Shown here: positions 16,901 through 25,455 of the stretch, in pieces
Position numbering within the stretch: position 1 is the stretch's first letter
Layout: each line of letters begins with the position of its first letter
DNA from: JBGPLJ01 sp963826145
Lineage (GTDB): Bacteria > Pseudomonadota > Gammaproteobacteria > Steroidobacterales > Steroidobacteraceae
Direction: 5' to 3'
Assembly: GCA_963826145.1 (NCBI GenBank)
Contig: CAWGVW010000001.1
Span: 930,001 to 994,000 of the forward strand
Length of the DNA stretch: 64,000 nt
Notes under the pieces: model-generated
Told to the model about the DNA's origin: nothing
Seen by the model: the letters and a program-made list of their open reading frames with translations, nothing else
The model's database searches: none
Translations under genes and position numbers: made by a program

Positions 16901-18688
16901 CCCAAGGTTTACGTCGGTCTCGACAATTTCTATCTTCAGGACACGAAGGCCATCCCGCGCTACCGCCGCGTGACGCCGACCGAAGCCACGTTGAATGCGC
17001 TACGCCAGACTGCTGCGCCGATGACGATTGGCGACATGCGACAGGAGTTTGGCGATACGGGCTTCCATCCGCAGATCGGCCCGATGCCCAAATGGGCCGC
17101 GCTTTTCGCGACGACGGGCGACCGCCGGGCGCTTAGGGCGACGCTCGCCAACGGTGACGCGGGCGGCACCTACTCCATCCACTATCGCGACGAGACCACC
17201 GGCTATCCACTGTCGATCACTGAATATCCGCAGGCGTGGTCGCAGGGTGACGCGCCCGGGAGCCTCCCGAGCTCCAGCGACAATCCGAACTCGCACGACA
17301 TCGCGCACCAGCCTGCGATTGCCTACGTACCGTATCTCGTCACGGGCGACTACTTCTACCTGGAGGAGCTGCAGTTCTGGGCGAACTACAACATGCTCTG
17401 GGCGAACCCGGATTACCGCGGCGCGGACAAGGGCTGGGTGGGCACGCAGATCCGCGCGATGGCATGGGCGATGCGGACCTTGGGCGAGGCGGCTTACGCA
17501 ACGCCTGACGATCACCACATGAAGGCGTATTTCGTCAATCACATCCAGTACAACATCGACCATCAGACGAGTCACGAACAGGCGAGTCCCAACATCTTCG
17601 GCATTTCGACCACGGACAACTACACGTGGGACTACGACATGGGCGGCGGCACAGCCAATGCCCACGCCCCCTGGCAGGACGATTTTTTCACGTGGACCGT
17701 GGGGCACCTGGTCGAGCTGGGATTCACCTCGGCGAACTGGCTGTACGACTTCAAGTCGACTTACCCGATCGACCGCCTCACGAACAATGGCTTTTGCTAT
17801 GTGTTCTCGGCCGTCTACACGCGCCAATTCAAGGACGCCTCGGGCGGAGCGCTGTATCCGGACTGGAATACGGTCTATCTGAAGAATCATGGCGCGAGCC
17901 TCGTGAATCTGCCTTGCGGCGGCACGGCGATGGCTTCGGCGCTCGGGATCGATCCGGGTGAGATCAACTCGTATCGCGAGGTCACGAGCTACATCGCGAA
18001 CATGTATCCGGCCGCAGCGGTGGCGGCGGACAGCGGCCACGCCAACGGCGCCCAGGCCTGGGCCGTCCTCGAGGGCCGCGCTCGCAAGCCGCCTGAACAG
18101 GACTGGGGCAACGAACCCGAGTGGGCGATCATTCCGCGCACGGTGTCCAACACGACCCCGATCGTGAATCTGGGTGCGTCCCCGAACAGCATCGCGACGG
18201 GTGACTTCCACGACGCTCTCGTGGTCGTCACTCAACGTTACCGCGTGCACGGCCTCGGGCGGTTGGAGTGGTTCGAAAGCTACCTCCGGCACACAGTCCG
18301 TCGGACCGCTCAGCACCAACACGACCTTCACGCTCAATTGCACCGGCACTTCCGGATCCGCGAACAAGTCCGTCACGGTCACGGTGACGAGCGCGCCTGC
18401 GCCCGGCGCGCCGACGGTCAGTTTGTCTGCATCGCCTACGACGGTGACGTCGGGAGGGAACTCGGCGCTCACCTGGTCATCGACGAATGCGACGTCGTGT
18501 ACGGCAAGCGGAGGCTGGAGCGGCAGCAAGGCGGTGTCCGGCAACGCGTCGGTCGGGCCGCTGACCACAAGTACCAACTACTCGCTGAGCTGCACGGGCA
18601 CAGGCGGCACGACGTCGAAGTCAGTCACGGTCACGGTCGGATCGACGCCGCCGCCGCCGCCGATGCCAACGGTATCGCTCAGCACTAG
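13913..18688 (+). CDS. giant secreted Ig-repeat protein: kelch-like unit fused to a lyase-like unit, frameshifted near its end
   Basis: As read, this is 1591 residues. Residues 1-22 are a signal peptide (MHRSQILLAIAALSVAGNVARA). About 25-365 form a kelch/galactose-oxidase-like propeller (WGGGHEDYSGNEVYAFDL, FVVFGGVAPYPD, FVTVGGYNGDQ). About 371-700 are four Ig-like repeats with paired Cys (ATSC...WSGSK...TLTC). About 702-735 are DSGGGSFDVLGLLFLAGGLLARAGR, which looks like a GlyGly-CTERM-type sorting signal. It is followed in frame by a second signal-like segment (MILAALLAAASLTAAPKTARA, residue 744 on). A large domain of about 660 residues then begins GTDIVTVTVSSES and resembles the RIFT-barrel/exo-rhamnogalacturonan-lyase-like group (weak call). 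An extra T near 18208 shifts the frame inside the fifth Ig repeat, so the last 160 or so residues read here are not the family sequence. The upstream riboswitch and sigma-54 promoter control it. Confidence 0.82.
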   Translation: MHRSQILLAIAALSVAGNVARADQIDDLQPGQWLQIANSKISSVFPSPTPPGNSGPASVTDAWSGGTYDSTHNWMIVWGGGHEDYSGNEVYAFDLGTLHWQRVTDPSTDVGGSSGTFAYPDGKPRAMHTHGYIEFVPPLGRFVVFGGVAPYPDIGVGQKVFNLNLDTKVWDSSYPSMPSGGGARGSNAVFDSVTGDVWVQTGEDSARLHRFHTATKTWTSHGSGGYIEIYNTAAIDTNRHRFVTVGGYNGDQILMWDLNSPDTAATDLRSRTTGDKTVETARAPGFQYDTAADKFVGWNGGTSVYTLDPATWAWSRVAPASSNTVTPSAANENGTYGRWRYVPSRNVFVLVNSTDSNVYVYRLSAGAGSNLPTLSLAAQPSSVGMNGTSTLTWTSTLATSCNATGSWSGTRPTSGTENVGPLTANATFTLTCQDSSGNSVSRQATITVASATPAPTITLSANPTSVTSGGSTVLAWTASNATSCMASGAWSGSKATTGSQTIGSLTVASTFTLSCTGSGGNASKSVSVGVAEVTGVPSITLSASPMSVGANGSSALTWSSQNATSCAGSGSWSGTKATSGTEPVGPLSATSTFTLTCTGAGGSAMTTVTVTVAGPVMAPTLDLSADPASVAEGTNTTLTWSSNSANSCMASGGWSGSKDLDGNQSVGPITSAASFTLTCTGDGGSVEHTVTVTVRAANDVAADSGGGSFDVLGLLFLAGGLLARAGRAFLRPIPLAAIGGRFPMILAALLAAASLTAAPKTARAGTDIVTVTVSSESSSAQANVPVTFGQVFKQGQFAAGSMLGARLSDGTVLSAQLDKKATHGDGSLRHGVVTLRIPGLAAGASQTVQLSAEPSGSQGAAVALSQLLATSYDTTVTLNVGGTDYIASARSLLQAGATLQWLSGPQVSEWIVGGPVKTSGGTAHPHLAVYFHVRAYAGIDSVRTDVVVENNWSRRASPSSFSYTYSIKAGGVTAGSGTLTHYSHARWHQPVWWGTTPKVYVGLDNFYLQDTKAIPRYRRVTPTEATLNALRQTAAPMTIGDMRQEFGDTGFHPQIGPMPKWAALFATTGDRRALRATLANGDAGGTYSIHYRDETTGYPLSITEYPQAWSQGDAPGSLPSSSDNPNSHDIAHQPAIAYVPYLVTGDYFYLEELQFWANYNMLWANPDYRGADKGWVGTQIRAMAWAMRTLGEAAYATPDDHHMKAYFVNHIQYNIDHQTSHEQASPNIFGISTTDNYTWDYDMGGGTANAHAPWQDDFFTWTVGHLVELGFTSANWLYDFKSTYPIDRLTNNGFCYVFSAVYTRQFKDASGGALYPDWNTVYLKNHGASLVNLPCGGTAMASALGIDPGEINSYREVTSYIANMYPAAAVAADSGHANGAQAWAVLEGRARKPPEQDWGNEPEWAIIPRTVSNTTPIVNLGASPNSIATGDFHDALVVVTQRYRVHGLGRLEWFESYLRHTVRRTAQHQHDLHAQLHRHFRIREQVRHGHGDERACARRADGQFVCIAYDGDVGRELGAHLVIDECDVVYGKRRLERQQGGVRQRVGRAADHKYQLLAELHGHRRHDVEVSHGHGRIDAAAAADANGIAQH

Positions 18689-19049
18689 TTCCTCGACGAT
18701 CAACGCGAATGATTCCGCAACGCTTACTTGGTCGTCGACGAACGCGACGTCCTGTTCCGCGAGCGGGGGATGGTCGGGCAGCAAGTCGCCGAGCGGCAAC
18801 GAATCCGTCGGACCGATTGCAGCGACATCGAGCTACACACTCGCCTGTACCGGCAGTGGTGGCACTTCGTCGCAGTCGCTCACCATCACCGTCAACGCGC
18901 CAACGACGCCTCCGCCGACGGATCCCGGCGCGGGATCGGGCGGCTCCGCTGACAGCGGTGGCGGAGCGATGGGCTGGCTAAGCATTCTGAGCCTGCTAGC
19001 GATCCGGGCGGCGGGCCGCCGGTCGAACTTAACGCTGCGGTCGTCCTGA
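18207..19049 (+). pseudogene. out-of-frame C-terminal part of the preceding protein (Ig repeats plus GlyGly-CTERM-like anchor)
   Basis: This frame, open from 18174, continues the 13913 gene exactly. VTSTTLSWSSLNVTACTASGGWSGSK completes the Ig repeat that starts NLGASPNSIATGD in the other frame. Two more Cys-paired Ig repeats follow, then a Pro/Gly linker and DSGGGAMGWLSILSLLAIRAAGRRS, a Gly-rich motif with one membrane segment and basic tail. Removing one base at about 18208 gives a single 1711-residue protein (13913-19049 less one base is divisible by three). There is no credible start codon or ribosome site of its own, so it is not expected to be made unless the shift is an error or is bypassed. 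Confidence 0.8.
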
Positions 19050-19096
19050 CGTCGATGCTCTCGGCACCGCTGCCTGAGACCATGCGCCGGAGAGTG

Positions 19097-21121
19097 ATGC
19101 GAACGAGCGCCGTGACAGCACTTTGCCTGATCGCCATCGCGTGCGCTCAGGGCGATGGTGCGCAAGCCGACCCGCCTCCCGCGAATCCTGCGCCAACCGT
19201 GACGCTGACTACTGCATCGTCGTCGATCGCGAGCGGTTCGGCGACGACACTGAGTTGGTCGTCGACGGAGGCTGCCAGTTGCACGGCCAGCGGAGCATGG
19301 TCGGGAAGTAAAGCGACTTCGGGCAGCGAGAGCACCGGTGCGCTCATAGCCGATTCCAGTTTCAGTCTGAGTTGCACCGGAGCCGGTGGCACCGCTCAGG
19401 ATTCGGCCACGGTTGCCGTCACGACGGCGCCGCCGGCTGCGCCTACGGTCGATCTGACTGCGACACCGTCGTCCGTTGCCGCCAATGGATCATCGACGCT
19501 CGCCTGGTCATCCACGAACGCAACGTCTTGCATGGCCTCAGGCGCTTGGACCGGCGCCAAAGCGACGACCGGCAACCAGCCGGTGGGGCCGGTCGCTGCT
19601 ACGTCGACCTATACGCTCACCTGCATGGGTACAGGGGGCTCCGCGCAGAAGAGCGCAGTAGTTACCGTCACAGGCGGCGGTTCTGGCGGCGGCATTTCCG
19701 GCGCTGTCGACAGCAGCTTTACCGACATCACCGGCGAAACGCGGGTGTATGTCTTCGCGGGCAACGTAACGCCAGACGACGACGACGGCGACAGCGGCGA
19801 TCCGCTTGTGCGCGCGCTCGTGACGCAGGACGAGAACGCCTGCACTTTTGGTTTTCAGGTCGGCGGCCTCGCGCCCGGAACCTATACGATCGCAGTCACC
19901 AACCAGGCGCAGAATGATCGAGCCGATCAAGATGACACGCTCGCCTTCGCGGCGAGCGCCACCGTGACGGTGGCATCGAGCAACGTTGTTCAGAATTTCA
20001 GCCGCAGCGGCATCCTTAGAGTCGGCGCCGGCAAGACCTATTCAACTGTTCGCGCGGCGGCGGCCGCGGCCGTCGACGGTAGCGTGATCGAAGTCGACGC
20101 GGGTACCTACGCAGACGACATCGTCGTCTGGCATCGCAATCGCGTTACGGTCCGCGGAGCCGGTGGACGCGCCCGCATCAACGGCACGAGCGTGATTCCG
20201 TTCGTGTCGGGCGACGATCTGCGCAACGGCAAGGGCCTGTGGGTCGTGCAGGGCAACGGGCTGCGGGTCGAGAACATGGAGTTCTCGGGCGCCCGGGTAA
20301 CGGACGGTAATGGCGCCGGCATTCGCAATGAGGGCAATAACCTCGTCGTTTGCAACGGCTACTTCCACGACAACGAGAACGGCTTCCTCGGCGGCGCCCA
20401 CGGCACGCTGCAGATCGAATACACGGAATTCGCCCACAACGGGGCTGGCGACGGCCAGACGCACAATGTCTACGTGGACGGCGGCAACACGGCGGGAGAT
20501 CGGTTGGTCTTCCGGCACAACTACTCGCACCACGCGAGCATCGGCCATACGCTGAAGACACGCGCGAGGGAAAACTACATTCTTTACAACAGGCTCATGG
20601 ATGAAGCGGATGGGACTTCTAGCTATTCGATCGATGTCCCCGAAGGCGGCCTGACCTTTGTCATCGGCAATCTCCTGCAGCAGGGGCCGGACACCGACAA
20701 CTCGACGATTATGTCCTACGGCGCCGAAGGCCTTGCGAGCGGCCGCACCCATCGGCTATACGTAATCGGCAACACGTTTGTGAACGACCGCGGTTCCGGA
20801 ACCTTCGTCAGTACCGCTTCGGCCACCGAAAGCGTGCGATTGGTGAACAACCTGTTCCTTGGTGGCGGCACGGTCAGTGCTGGTAAAGCGCCTACCTCGA
20901 CGACGAATTTGACGGGTGCCCAGTCGCTTCTGGTTTCGGCGAGCACATACGACTATCGGCTGGCCAGCACTGCAACCGGGGCAATCGACTCCGGAAGCGT
21001 GCCGGGATCGGCAGACGGGATGGATCTTCTTCCCGTGTATGAATACCAGCATATAGCCAAAAGAGTGGCGCGCCCCACGCGCGGAACGATCGACATTGGC
21101 GCCTACGAACTGGCGCCTTAG
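19097..21121 (+). CDS. secreted Ig-repeat protein with right-handed beta-helix domain
   Basis: The best start is ATG 19097, preceded by GGAGAG five bases away; ATGs at 19082 and 19055 are alternatives. The N-terminus MRTSAVTALCLIAIACAQGDG is a signal peptide with a possible lipobox. Two Ig-like repeats with the ATSC...W(S/T)G(S/A)K...LTC pattern follow, then a linker domain and a parallel beta-helix. The helix begins LRVGAGKTYSTVRAAAAAAVDGSVIEVDAGTY and repeats N-rich coils (NGYFHDNENGF, YTEFAHNG, FRHNYSHHASIGH), a pectate-lyase-like architecture. The C-terminal TRGTIDIGAYELAP is a common ending of such proteins. It could bind or cleave an acidic polysaccharide at the cell surface. It follows the frameshifted gene directly. 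Confidence 0.83.
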   Translation: MRTSAVTALCLIAIACAQGDGAQADPPPANPAPTVTLTTASSSIASGSATTLSWSSTEAASCTASGAWSGSKATSGSESTGALIADSSFSLSCTGAGGTAQDSATVAVTTAPPAAPTVDLTATPSSVAANGSSTLAWSSTNATSCMASGAWTGAKATTGNQPVGPVAATSTYTLTCMGTGGSAQKSAVVTVTGGGSGGGISGAVDSSFTDITGETRVYVFAGNVTPDDDDGDSGDPLVRALVTQDENACTFGFQVGGLAPGTYTIAVTNQAQNDRADQDDTLAFAASATVTVASSNVVQNFSRSGILRVGAGKTYSTVRAAAAAAVDGSVIEVDAGTYADDIVVWHRNRVTVRGAGGRARINGTSVIPFVSGDDLRNGKGLWVVQGNGLRVENMEFSGARVTDGNGAGIRNEGNNLVVCNGYFHDNENGFLGGAHGTLQIEYTEFAHNGAGDGQTHNVYVDGGNTAGDRLVFRHNYSHHASIGHTLKTRARENYILYNRLMDEADGTSSYSIDVPEGGLTFVIGNLLQQGPDTDNSTIMSYGAEGLASGRTHRLYVIGNTFVNDRGSGTFVSTASATESVRLVNNLFLGGGTVSAGKAPTSTTNLTGAQSLLVSASTYDYRLASTATGAIDSGSVPGSADGMDLLPVYEYQHIAKRVARPTRGTIDIGAYELAP

Positions 21122-21243
21122 ACCTGGATCACGGTAAATGTGTCAAGCGGGTGGCACGGTGCCGCCTGCTTCAGCTGCGTGCGCGCACTAACCCGCCGAG
21201 GCAGCTGCGGCGCAGGGATCTATCGGGAGGTCAGGCGCTTTTC

Positions 21244-22206
21244 ATGCTGAATGTTTACATCACCGTCGACGTTGAGGTCTGGTGCGATGACTGGCAGCAC
21301 ATCGATGCCCAGTTTCCGTCGGCCTTCCGGCGTTACATTTACGGCGAGACGCGCCAGGGCCAGTACGCGTTGCCGATGACCCTGAAGATGCTCGGCGACA
21401 GCGGTCTCGAGGCCGTGTTTTTCGTCGAGCCGCTCTTTGCCACGCGGTTCGGCGTCGACTACCTGCGCGAGATTGTCGCGTTGATCCAGAACGCCGGGCA
21501 ATCAATCGAACTGCATCTGCACCCGGAATGGGTGGACGAAGCGCTCGATCCCCTGCTCGAACAGAAGGGTCCAAAGCGACGCATGATGTCGGACTTTTCG
21601 CTCGCCGAGCAGACTCGGCTGGTTGCCGCAGGCAGCACACTCCTCCGCGAAGCGGGGGTCCCTGAAACCTGCGCCTTTCGGGCAGGCAGCTACGGCGCAA
21701 ACGTCGACACGCTGCGTGCCCTCAAGTCGAACGACATCCTCATTGACTCGAGCTACAACGCCTGTATGGGCGGCCGCGAGTCCGGAATCGCCAACGGTAT
21801 GGTGCTCTGGCAGCCGATGCAGGTCGAAGGGATTTGTGAATATCCGATCACTGTTTTCAGCGACTACCCGGGGCACTTGCGTCCGGCGCAAGTCGGCGCG
21901 ACCTCCTTCAGGGAAATGCGGCGGCTCCTCTGGGCGGCGCTTGAGGCCGGGGTCGATTCGGTCGTGATCGTGACGCACAGCTTCGAAATGCTGTCCGCCG
22001 GCAGGGATGCAGTCGATCGGGTCGTCGCGCAACGCTTCAGCGAACTCTGCGGCTTTCTGGACCGTCATCGCGACCAGTTCCGCACGCGTCAATTCACGCG
22101 GCCGACGCGGGATTTGACGTTGACAGCGCTCGATCCGCCGGCGACCAGCATTTGGCTCACCGCCGGCCGGATGATCGAACAGGCCGCACGGGCTGCATTG
22201 CGTTAG
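21244..22206 (+). CDS. polysaccharide deacetylase-like (NodB-fold) protein
   Basis: A 320-residue cytoplasmic-looking protein. ATG 21244 gives MLNVYITVDVEVWCDDW, in which the VDVE strand carries the metal/catalytic acids. ELHLHPEW supplies the histidine motif, and FRAGSYGAN and IVTHSFEML match later motifs of the family. GGGAGG lies 13 bases upstream, further away than usual. An upstream extension to 21151 is open but has no such support. It precedes the acyl carrier protein gene, which places it with the XrtA-associated metabolic set. Substrate unknown. Confidence 0.8.
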   Translation: MLNVYITVDVEVWCDDWQHIDAQFPSAFRRYIYGETRQGQYALPMTLKMLGDSGLEAVFFVEPLFATRFGVDYLREIVALIQNAGQSIELHLHPEWVDEALDPLLEQKGPKRRMMSDFSLAEQTRLVAAGSTLLREAGVPETCAFRAGSYGANVDTLRALKSNDILIDSSYNACMGGRESGIANGMVLWQPMQVEGICEYPITVFSDYPGHLRPAQVGATSFREMRRLLWAALEAGVDSVVIVTHSFEMLSAGRDAVDRVVAQRFSELCGFLDRHRDQFRTRQFTRPTRDLTLTALDPPATSIWLTAGRMIEQAARAALR

Positions 22207-22235
22207 TCGTATAATCTTTGGCGTTGGAGACCATC

Positions 22236-22481
22236 ATGCTCGATGACATTCGAGGCGTGCTCGCGAGTACGCTGCAGCTGGGAGCGCGTGCCGCGACGCT
22301 CCGTTCGGACACGCCGCTCCTCGGGAGCCTTCCGGAACTCGATTCCATGGCGGTCGTGAGTATCATCAACGCCCTCGAAGAACGTTTTGGATTCACCGTC
22401 AATGACGATGAAATCTCGGCGGATACGTTTGCGACCGTGGGTTCCCTCGTCGCTTTTGTCGAGCACAAGCTTCAGTCCTGA
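22236..22481 (+). CDS. acyl carrier protein, exosortase A system-associated
   Basis: An 81-residue protein starting at ATG 22236 behind GGAG at seven bases. LPELDSMAVVSIINALEERFGF contains the DSM motif whose Ser (S37) accepts phosphopantetheine; the C-terminal VGSLVAFVEHKL helix is typical of carrier proteins. Together with the acyl-CoA ligase at 25.5-27.0 kb and the two hydrolases it forms the conserved acyl-handling set of exosortase A loci, whose product is not known. It sits 15 bases before hydrolase 2. Confidence 0.92.
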   Translation: MLDDIRGVLASTLQLGARAATLRSDTPLLGSLPELDSMAVVSIINALEERFGFTVNDDEISADTFATVGSLVAFVEHKLQS

Positions 22482-22496
22482 ATCCGGAGCGGGCCG

Positions 22497-23342
22497 GTGA
22501 CGCTCGCTGCCGTCGTGCCGCAACCGGTGACGATCGCGGGATCCGCAGGCACGCTGATCGGCATGACGTGGCGGCCCGCGCCGCCGTTCGCGTCTGCGGC
22601 TGCCGTTTTGTGCGTTCCGCCTTTCGGCGAGGAACTCAACAAGTGCCGTCGCATGCTGGCGCTCGCCTGCCGATCGGCGGCGCAACGCGGGCTGACGGCG
22701 CTTCTCCTGGATCTCTATGGCACGGGCGACAGCGCCGGCGATTTCGGCGAGGCGCGCTGGGAAATCTGGCTCGACGATCTCGAGCGCGGCTTTGACTTTC
22801 TGCGGCAACAGGGCGCTCGCCGGATTCATCTGCTCGCTGTGCGTGCCGGCGCATTGCTCGCATCCGAATTCGTCGCGCGCCGCCCCAACGATCTTGCAGG
22901 CCTGGTCTTCTGGCAGCCCGTCACCGCCGGGAGTCAGCATGTCACGCAGCTGTTGCGCATGCGGATCGCTGCAAACCTGGGGGAGGGCCGCGACGGTACG
23001 GTGACCGTCGACGCGCTGCGTGCCGAGCTCAAGACGCACGGGACGATCGAAATCGGGGGCTACTCCATCAGCGCGGCGTTGTACGAGCGCCTGAACGGCG
23101 CCGCATTGGAGCGCGCGGAATTTCCAGATCACCAGGTGTTGCAATGGTTTGAAGTCGTGCCGGCGCCCAGCCAGTCGCTTTCGCCCGCATCGGCGCGACT
23201 GCTGGAGCGCTGGGCCGCACGCGGTGTGCGAGCGCGGACATCCGCGCTGGCCGGCGATCCGTTCTGGTCGACGGCCGAAATTACCACCGTGCCGGCGCTC
23301 GTCGACGCGACGACGATTGCACTCACGCAGGCGAACACGTGA
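22497..23342 (+). CDS. hydrolase 2, exosortase A system-associated (alpha/beta fold)
   Basis: A 281-residue alpha/beta hydrolase-fold protein. The stretch VLCVPPFGEELNKCRRMLALACR and LDLYGTGDSAGDFGEARWEIWLDD are diagnostic for this exosortase-linked group. The nucleophile elbow reads AVRAG (about 114-118), so the usual Gly-x-Ser-x-Gly serine is absent and catalysis by the standard triad is doubtful. It starts with GTG shortly after the acyl carrier protein and is followed 13 bases later by hydrolase 1. Confidence 0.9.
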   Translation: MTLAAVVPQPVTIAGSAGTLIGMTWRPAPPFASAAAVLCVPPFGEELNKCRRMLALACRSAAQRGLTALLLDLYGTGDSAGDFGEARWEIWLDDLERGFDFLRQQGARRIHLLAVRAGALLASEFVARRPNDLAGLVFWQPVTAGSQHVTQLLRMRIAANLGEGRDGTVTVDALRAELKTHGTIEIGGYSISAALYERLNGAALERAEFPDHQVLQWFEVVPAPSQSLSPASARLLERWAARGVRARTSALAGDPFWSTAEITTVPALVDATTIALTQANT

Positions 23343-23355
23343 GAGCGTGCGTACC

Positions 23356-24216
23356 ATGACGGCAGGCGAAATCCCGCTCGTCTTCGATTGCGCCGGCGAC
23401 AAGCTCGTCGGAATCCTGCATCGACCCGAGGAACCGGCCCGCGTGGGCGTCATCGTGGTGGTGGGTGGGCCGCAATATCGCGTTGGCAGTCATCGACAGT
23501 TCGTTCACCTCGCCCGTTCGCTCGCGGCACGCGGCGTGGCTGTCCTGCGCTTCGACTATCGCGGCATGGGCGACAGCGACGGTGCGTCGCGCGTTTTCGA
23601 TTCCGTCGACGACGACATTCGCGCGGCAGTCGACGAATTCCGGCGGCAAATGCCCGAGGTCGAGCGTGTGTACCTATGGGGCCTGTGTGACGGTGCGTCC
23701 GCTGCGCTGTTGTACGCACCGACCGACGATCGTATTCACGGTCTCGTTATCCTGAATCCCTGGGTGCGCACGGAATCGGGCCTTGCCCGTGCCTACGTCG
23801 AGACATATTACGGATCACGCCTGCGCGAGCGCGAATTCTGGATGAAGCTCCTGTCTGGGAAATTCAATCCATGGAAGGCCTTGCGGGACTATTGCTCCAA
23901 TCTGAGCCTGGCTCGCAAGGCGCAAGAGGTGTCGGCGGCGCCGGTGGGCTCCTTCACCGATCGGATGCTGGAATCCATGGAGCGCACAAAAACGCCGGGG
24001 CTCGTCTTTTTGAGCGGACGCGACGTCACGGCGGCCGAGTTTCGCAGCTGGGTCGGCGATTCGCCGCGCCGCGCCGCATGCTTCCGGCGGCCGAACGTCG
24101 AGTGGATCGAATTGCCGGAAGCGAATCACACGTTCTCGACGGCCGAGTGGCGCGACGCCGTCGCCGATGCGACGGCGCGCTGGCTGGATGAGCAGTCGGG
24201 GCCGCGATCCGGCTAG
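23356..24216 (+). CDS. hydrolase 1, exosortase A system-associated (alpha/beta fold)
   Basis: A 286-residue alpha/beta hydrolase. GGPQYRVGSHRQFVHLAR and LRFDYRGMGDSDG match the exosortase A-associated hydrolase 1 group. The nucleophile elbow is WGLCDGAS (G109-L-C-D-G113), with Cys where Ser is usual. The C-terminal EANHTFS supplies the catalytic His. A Cys nucleophile as in dienelactone hydrolases is possible. The ATG at 23356 follows the preceding stop by 13 bases; a GTG at 23347 is an alternative. It converges on the decarboxylase gene with a three-base gap. Confidence 0.9.
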   Translation: MTAGEIPLVFDCAGDKLVGILHRPEEPARVGVIVVVGGPQYRVGSHRQFVHLARSLAARGVAVLRFDYRGMGDSDGASRVFDSVDDDIRAAVDEFRRQMPEVERVYLWGLCDGASAALLYAPTDDRIHGLVILNPWVRTESGLARAYVETYYGSRLREREFWMKLLSGKFNPWKALRDYCSNLSLARKAQEVSAAPVGSFTDRMLESMERTKTPGLVFLSGRDVTAAEFRSWVGDSPRRAACFRRPNVEWIELPEANHTFSTAEWRDAVADATARWLDEQSGPRSG

Positions 24217-24219
24217 AAA

Positions 24220-25455
24220 TCAGACGAAGATTTCGACGGGAGCCGGGTGACTCAGAAAGCCGAGCGGACTCGCCGTCGGCCCATAGGCTCCGCTCTGCAG
24301 CACCGCGATCAGTGCGCCTTCGCCGGCCTGAGCGAGTTCCATGCGATCCGCGAGCAGGTCGAGCGGCGTGCACAGCGGCCCGACGACACTTGCGACTTCG
24401 GTCGTTCCCCCGGTCGAACCGCTGGCGACGACTACAGGATAGTTCTTGCGAATCACCTGACCGAAGTTGCCGGACGCTGCCAGGTGGTGATGCAGGCCGC
24501 CGTCGGTAACGAGAAACACCTGGCCGCGCGAAATCTTGCGATCTACGACGCGACAGACATAGATGCCGGCCTCGCCGACGATGTAGCGGCCGAGTTCGAT
24601 GACCACTTCTGCGGACGGCAACGCGCTCGCGGCGCGCCGCAGGTTTGCCTCGAGGCTCTTGCCGATCGGCGCGAGATCGAGCGCCCGCTCGCCCGGAAAA
24701 TAGGGAATGCCGAATCCGCCGCCGATGTTGAGCGATTGCACGGGCGTCGCCGCGTGGCGGGCGAGCTCAATGGCGAGCGTGACGGCCTTTTCCTGCGATT
24801 CGACGATTGCATCGGCCCGCAGGTTCTGCGAGCCGCTGAAGATATGGAAACCGACGAATTCGAGCGGCAAGGTTCCCATATTGCGCAGCACGTCGGGTAC
24901 ACGCTCCGCGTCGATGCCGAACTGTTTCGGCCCGCCGCTCATCTTCATCCCCGAGGTCTTGAGTTCGAAGTCGGGGTTCACGCGCACGGCGACACGAGGC
25001 CGCGTTCCGCGCTGGTGCGCGATTTTCGCAAGCACCCGCACTTCGCGCTCGGATTCCAGATTGATGACGATGCCGGCGTCGGCCGCTTCGGCCAGTTCCG
25101 CATCGTTCTTGCCGGGGCCCGCGAAACTCACGTGTTTCGGGCTCGCGCCGGCCGCGAGTGCCACCCGCATTTCCCGTATCGACGCGACGTCGATGCCGTC
25201 GACGAGCGGCACGATGTACTCCACAACGGCCGGCAGCGGGTTCGCCTTCATCGCGAAATGCAGTTTCAAGGAGCGAGGCAGTGCTTTGCGCAGCTCGTCG
25301 ATGCGCTGGGCGATCGCCCCGGAATGATAGGCATAGAAGGGCGTGCGGCCAGCGAGCCGCGCGAGCTCGCCGACGCGTGTGCCCTGCAACCGCAGTTCGC
25401 CGTCTTCAATCCGCACGAAAGGGTGCGGCGCATGGACCGGTGCGGCTGCCGTCAT
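24220..25455 (-). CDS. PLP-dependent decarboxylase, exosortase A system-associated
   Basis: A 411-residue fold-type III enzyme of the ornithine/diaminopimelate decarboxylase superfamily. HFAMKANP holds the Schiff-base lysine (K70). Also visible are VRVNPDFELKTSGMKMSGGPKQFGID, the phosphate-binding GGGFGIPY, and ELGRYIVGEAGIYVCRV. The overlap with the acyl-CoA ligase (four bases) indicates one transcript. This pair is a constant feature of exosortase A loci; the decarboxylated amino acid may be activated or condensed by the partner ligase and carrier protein, which is inference. Confidence 0.92.
   Translation of the reverse strand: MTAAAPVHAPHPFVRIEDGELRLQGTRVGELARLAGRTPFYAYHSGAIAQRIDELRKALPRSLKLHFAMKANPLPAVVEYIVPLVDGIDVASIREMRVALAAGASPKHVSFAGPGKNDAELAEAADAGIVINLESEREVRVLAKIAHQRGTRPRVAVRVNPDFELKTSGMKMSGGPKQFGIDAERVPDVLRNMGTLPLEFVGFHIFSGSQNLRADAIVESQEKAVTLAIELARHAATPVQSLNIGGGFGIPYFPGERALDLAPIGKSLEANLRRAASALPSAEVVIELGRYIVGEAGIYVCRVVDRKISRGQVFLVTDGGLHHHLAASGNFGQVIRKNYPVVVASGSTGGTTEVASVVGPLCTPLDLLADRMELAQAGEGALIAVLQSGAYGPTASPLGFLSHPAPVEIFV

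Noticed and set aside
21150..21180. TGGCAC near 21154 as a sigma-54 promoter
   Set aside because: No TTGC at the required distance; the GC is misplaced.
22210..22215. TATAAT before the acyl carrier protein gene
   Set aside because: The -35 position reads GCACGG; the gene is only 29 bases after the deacetylase and is probably co-transcribed with it.
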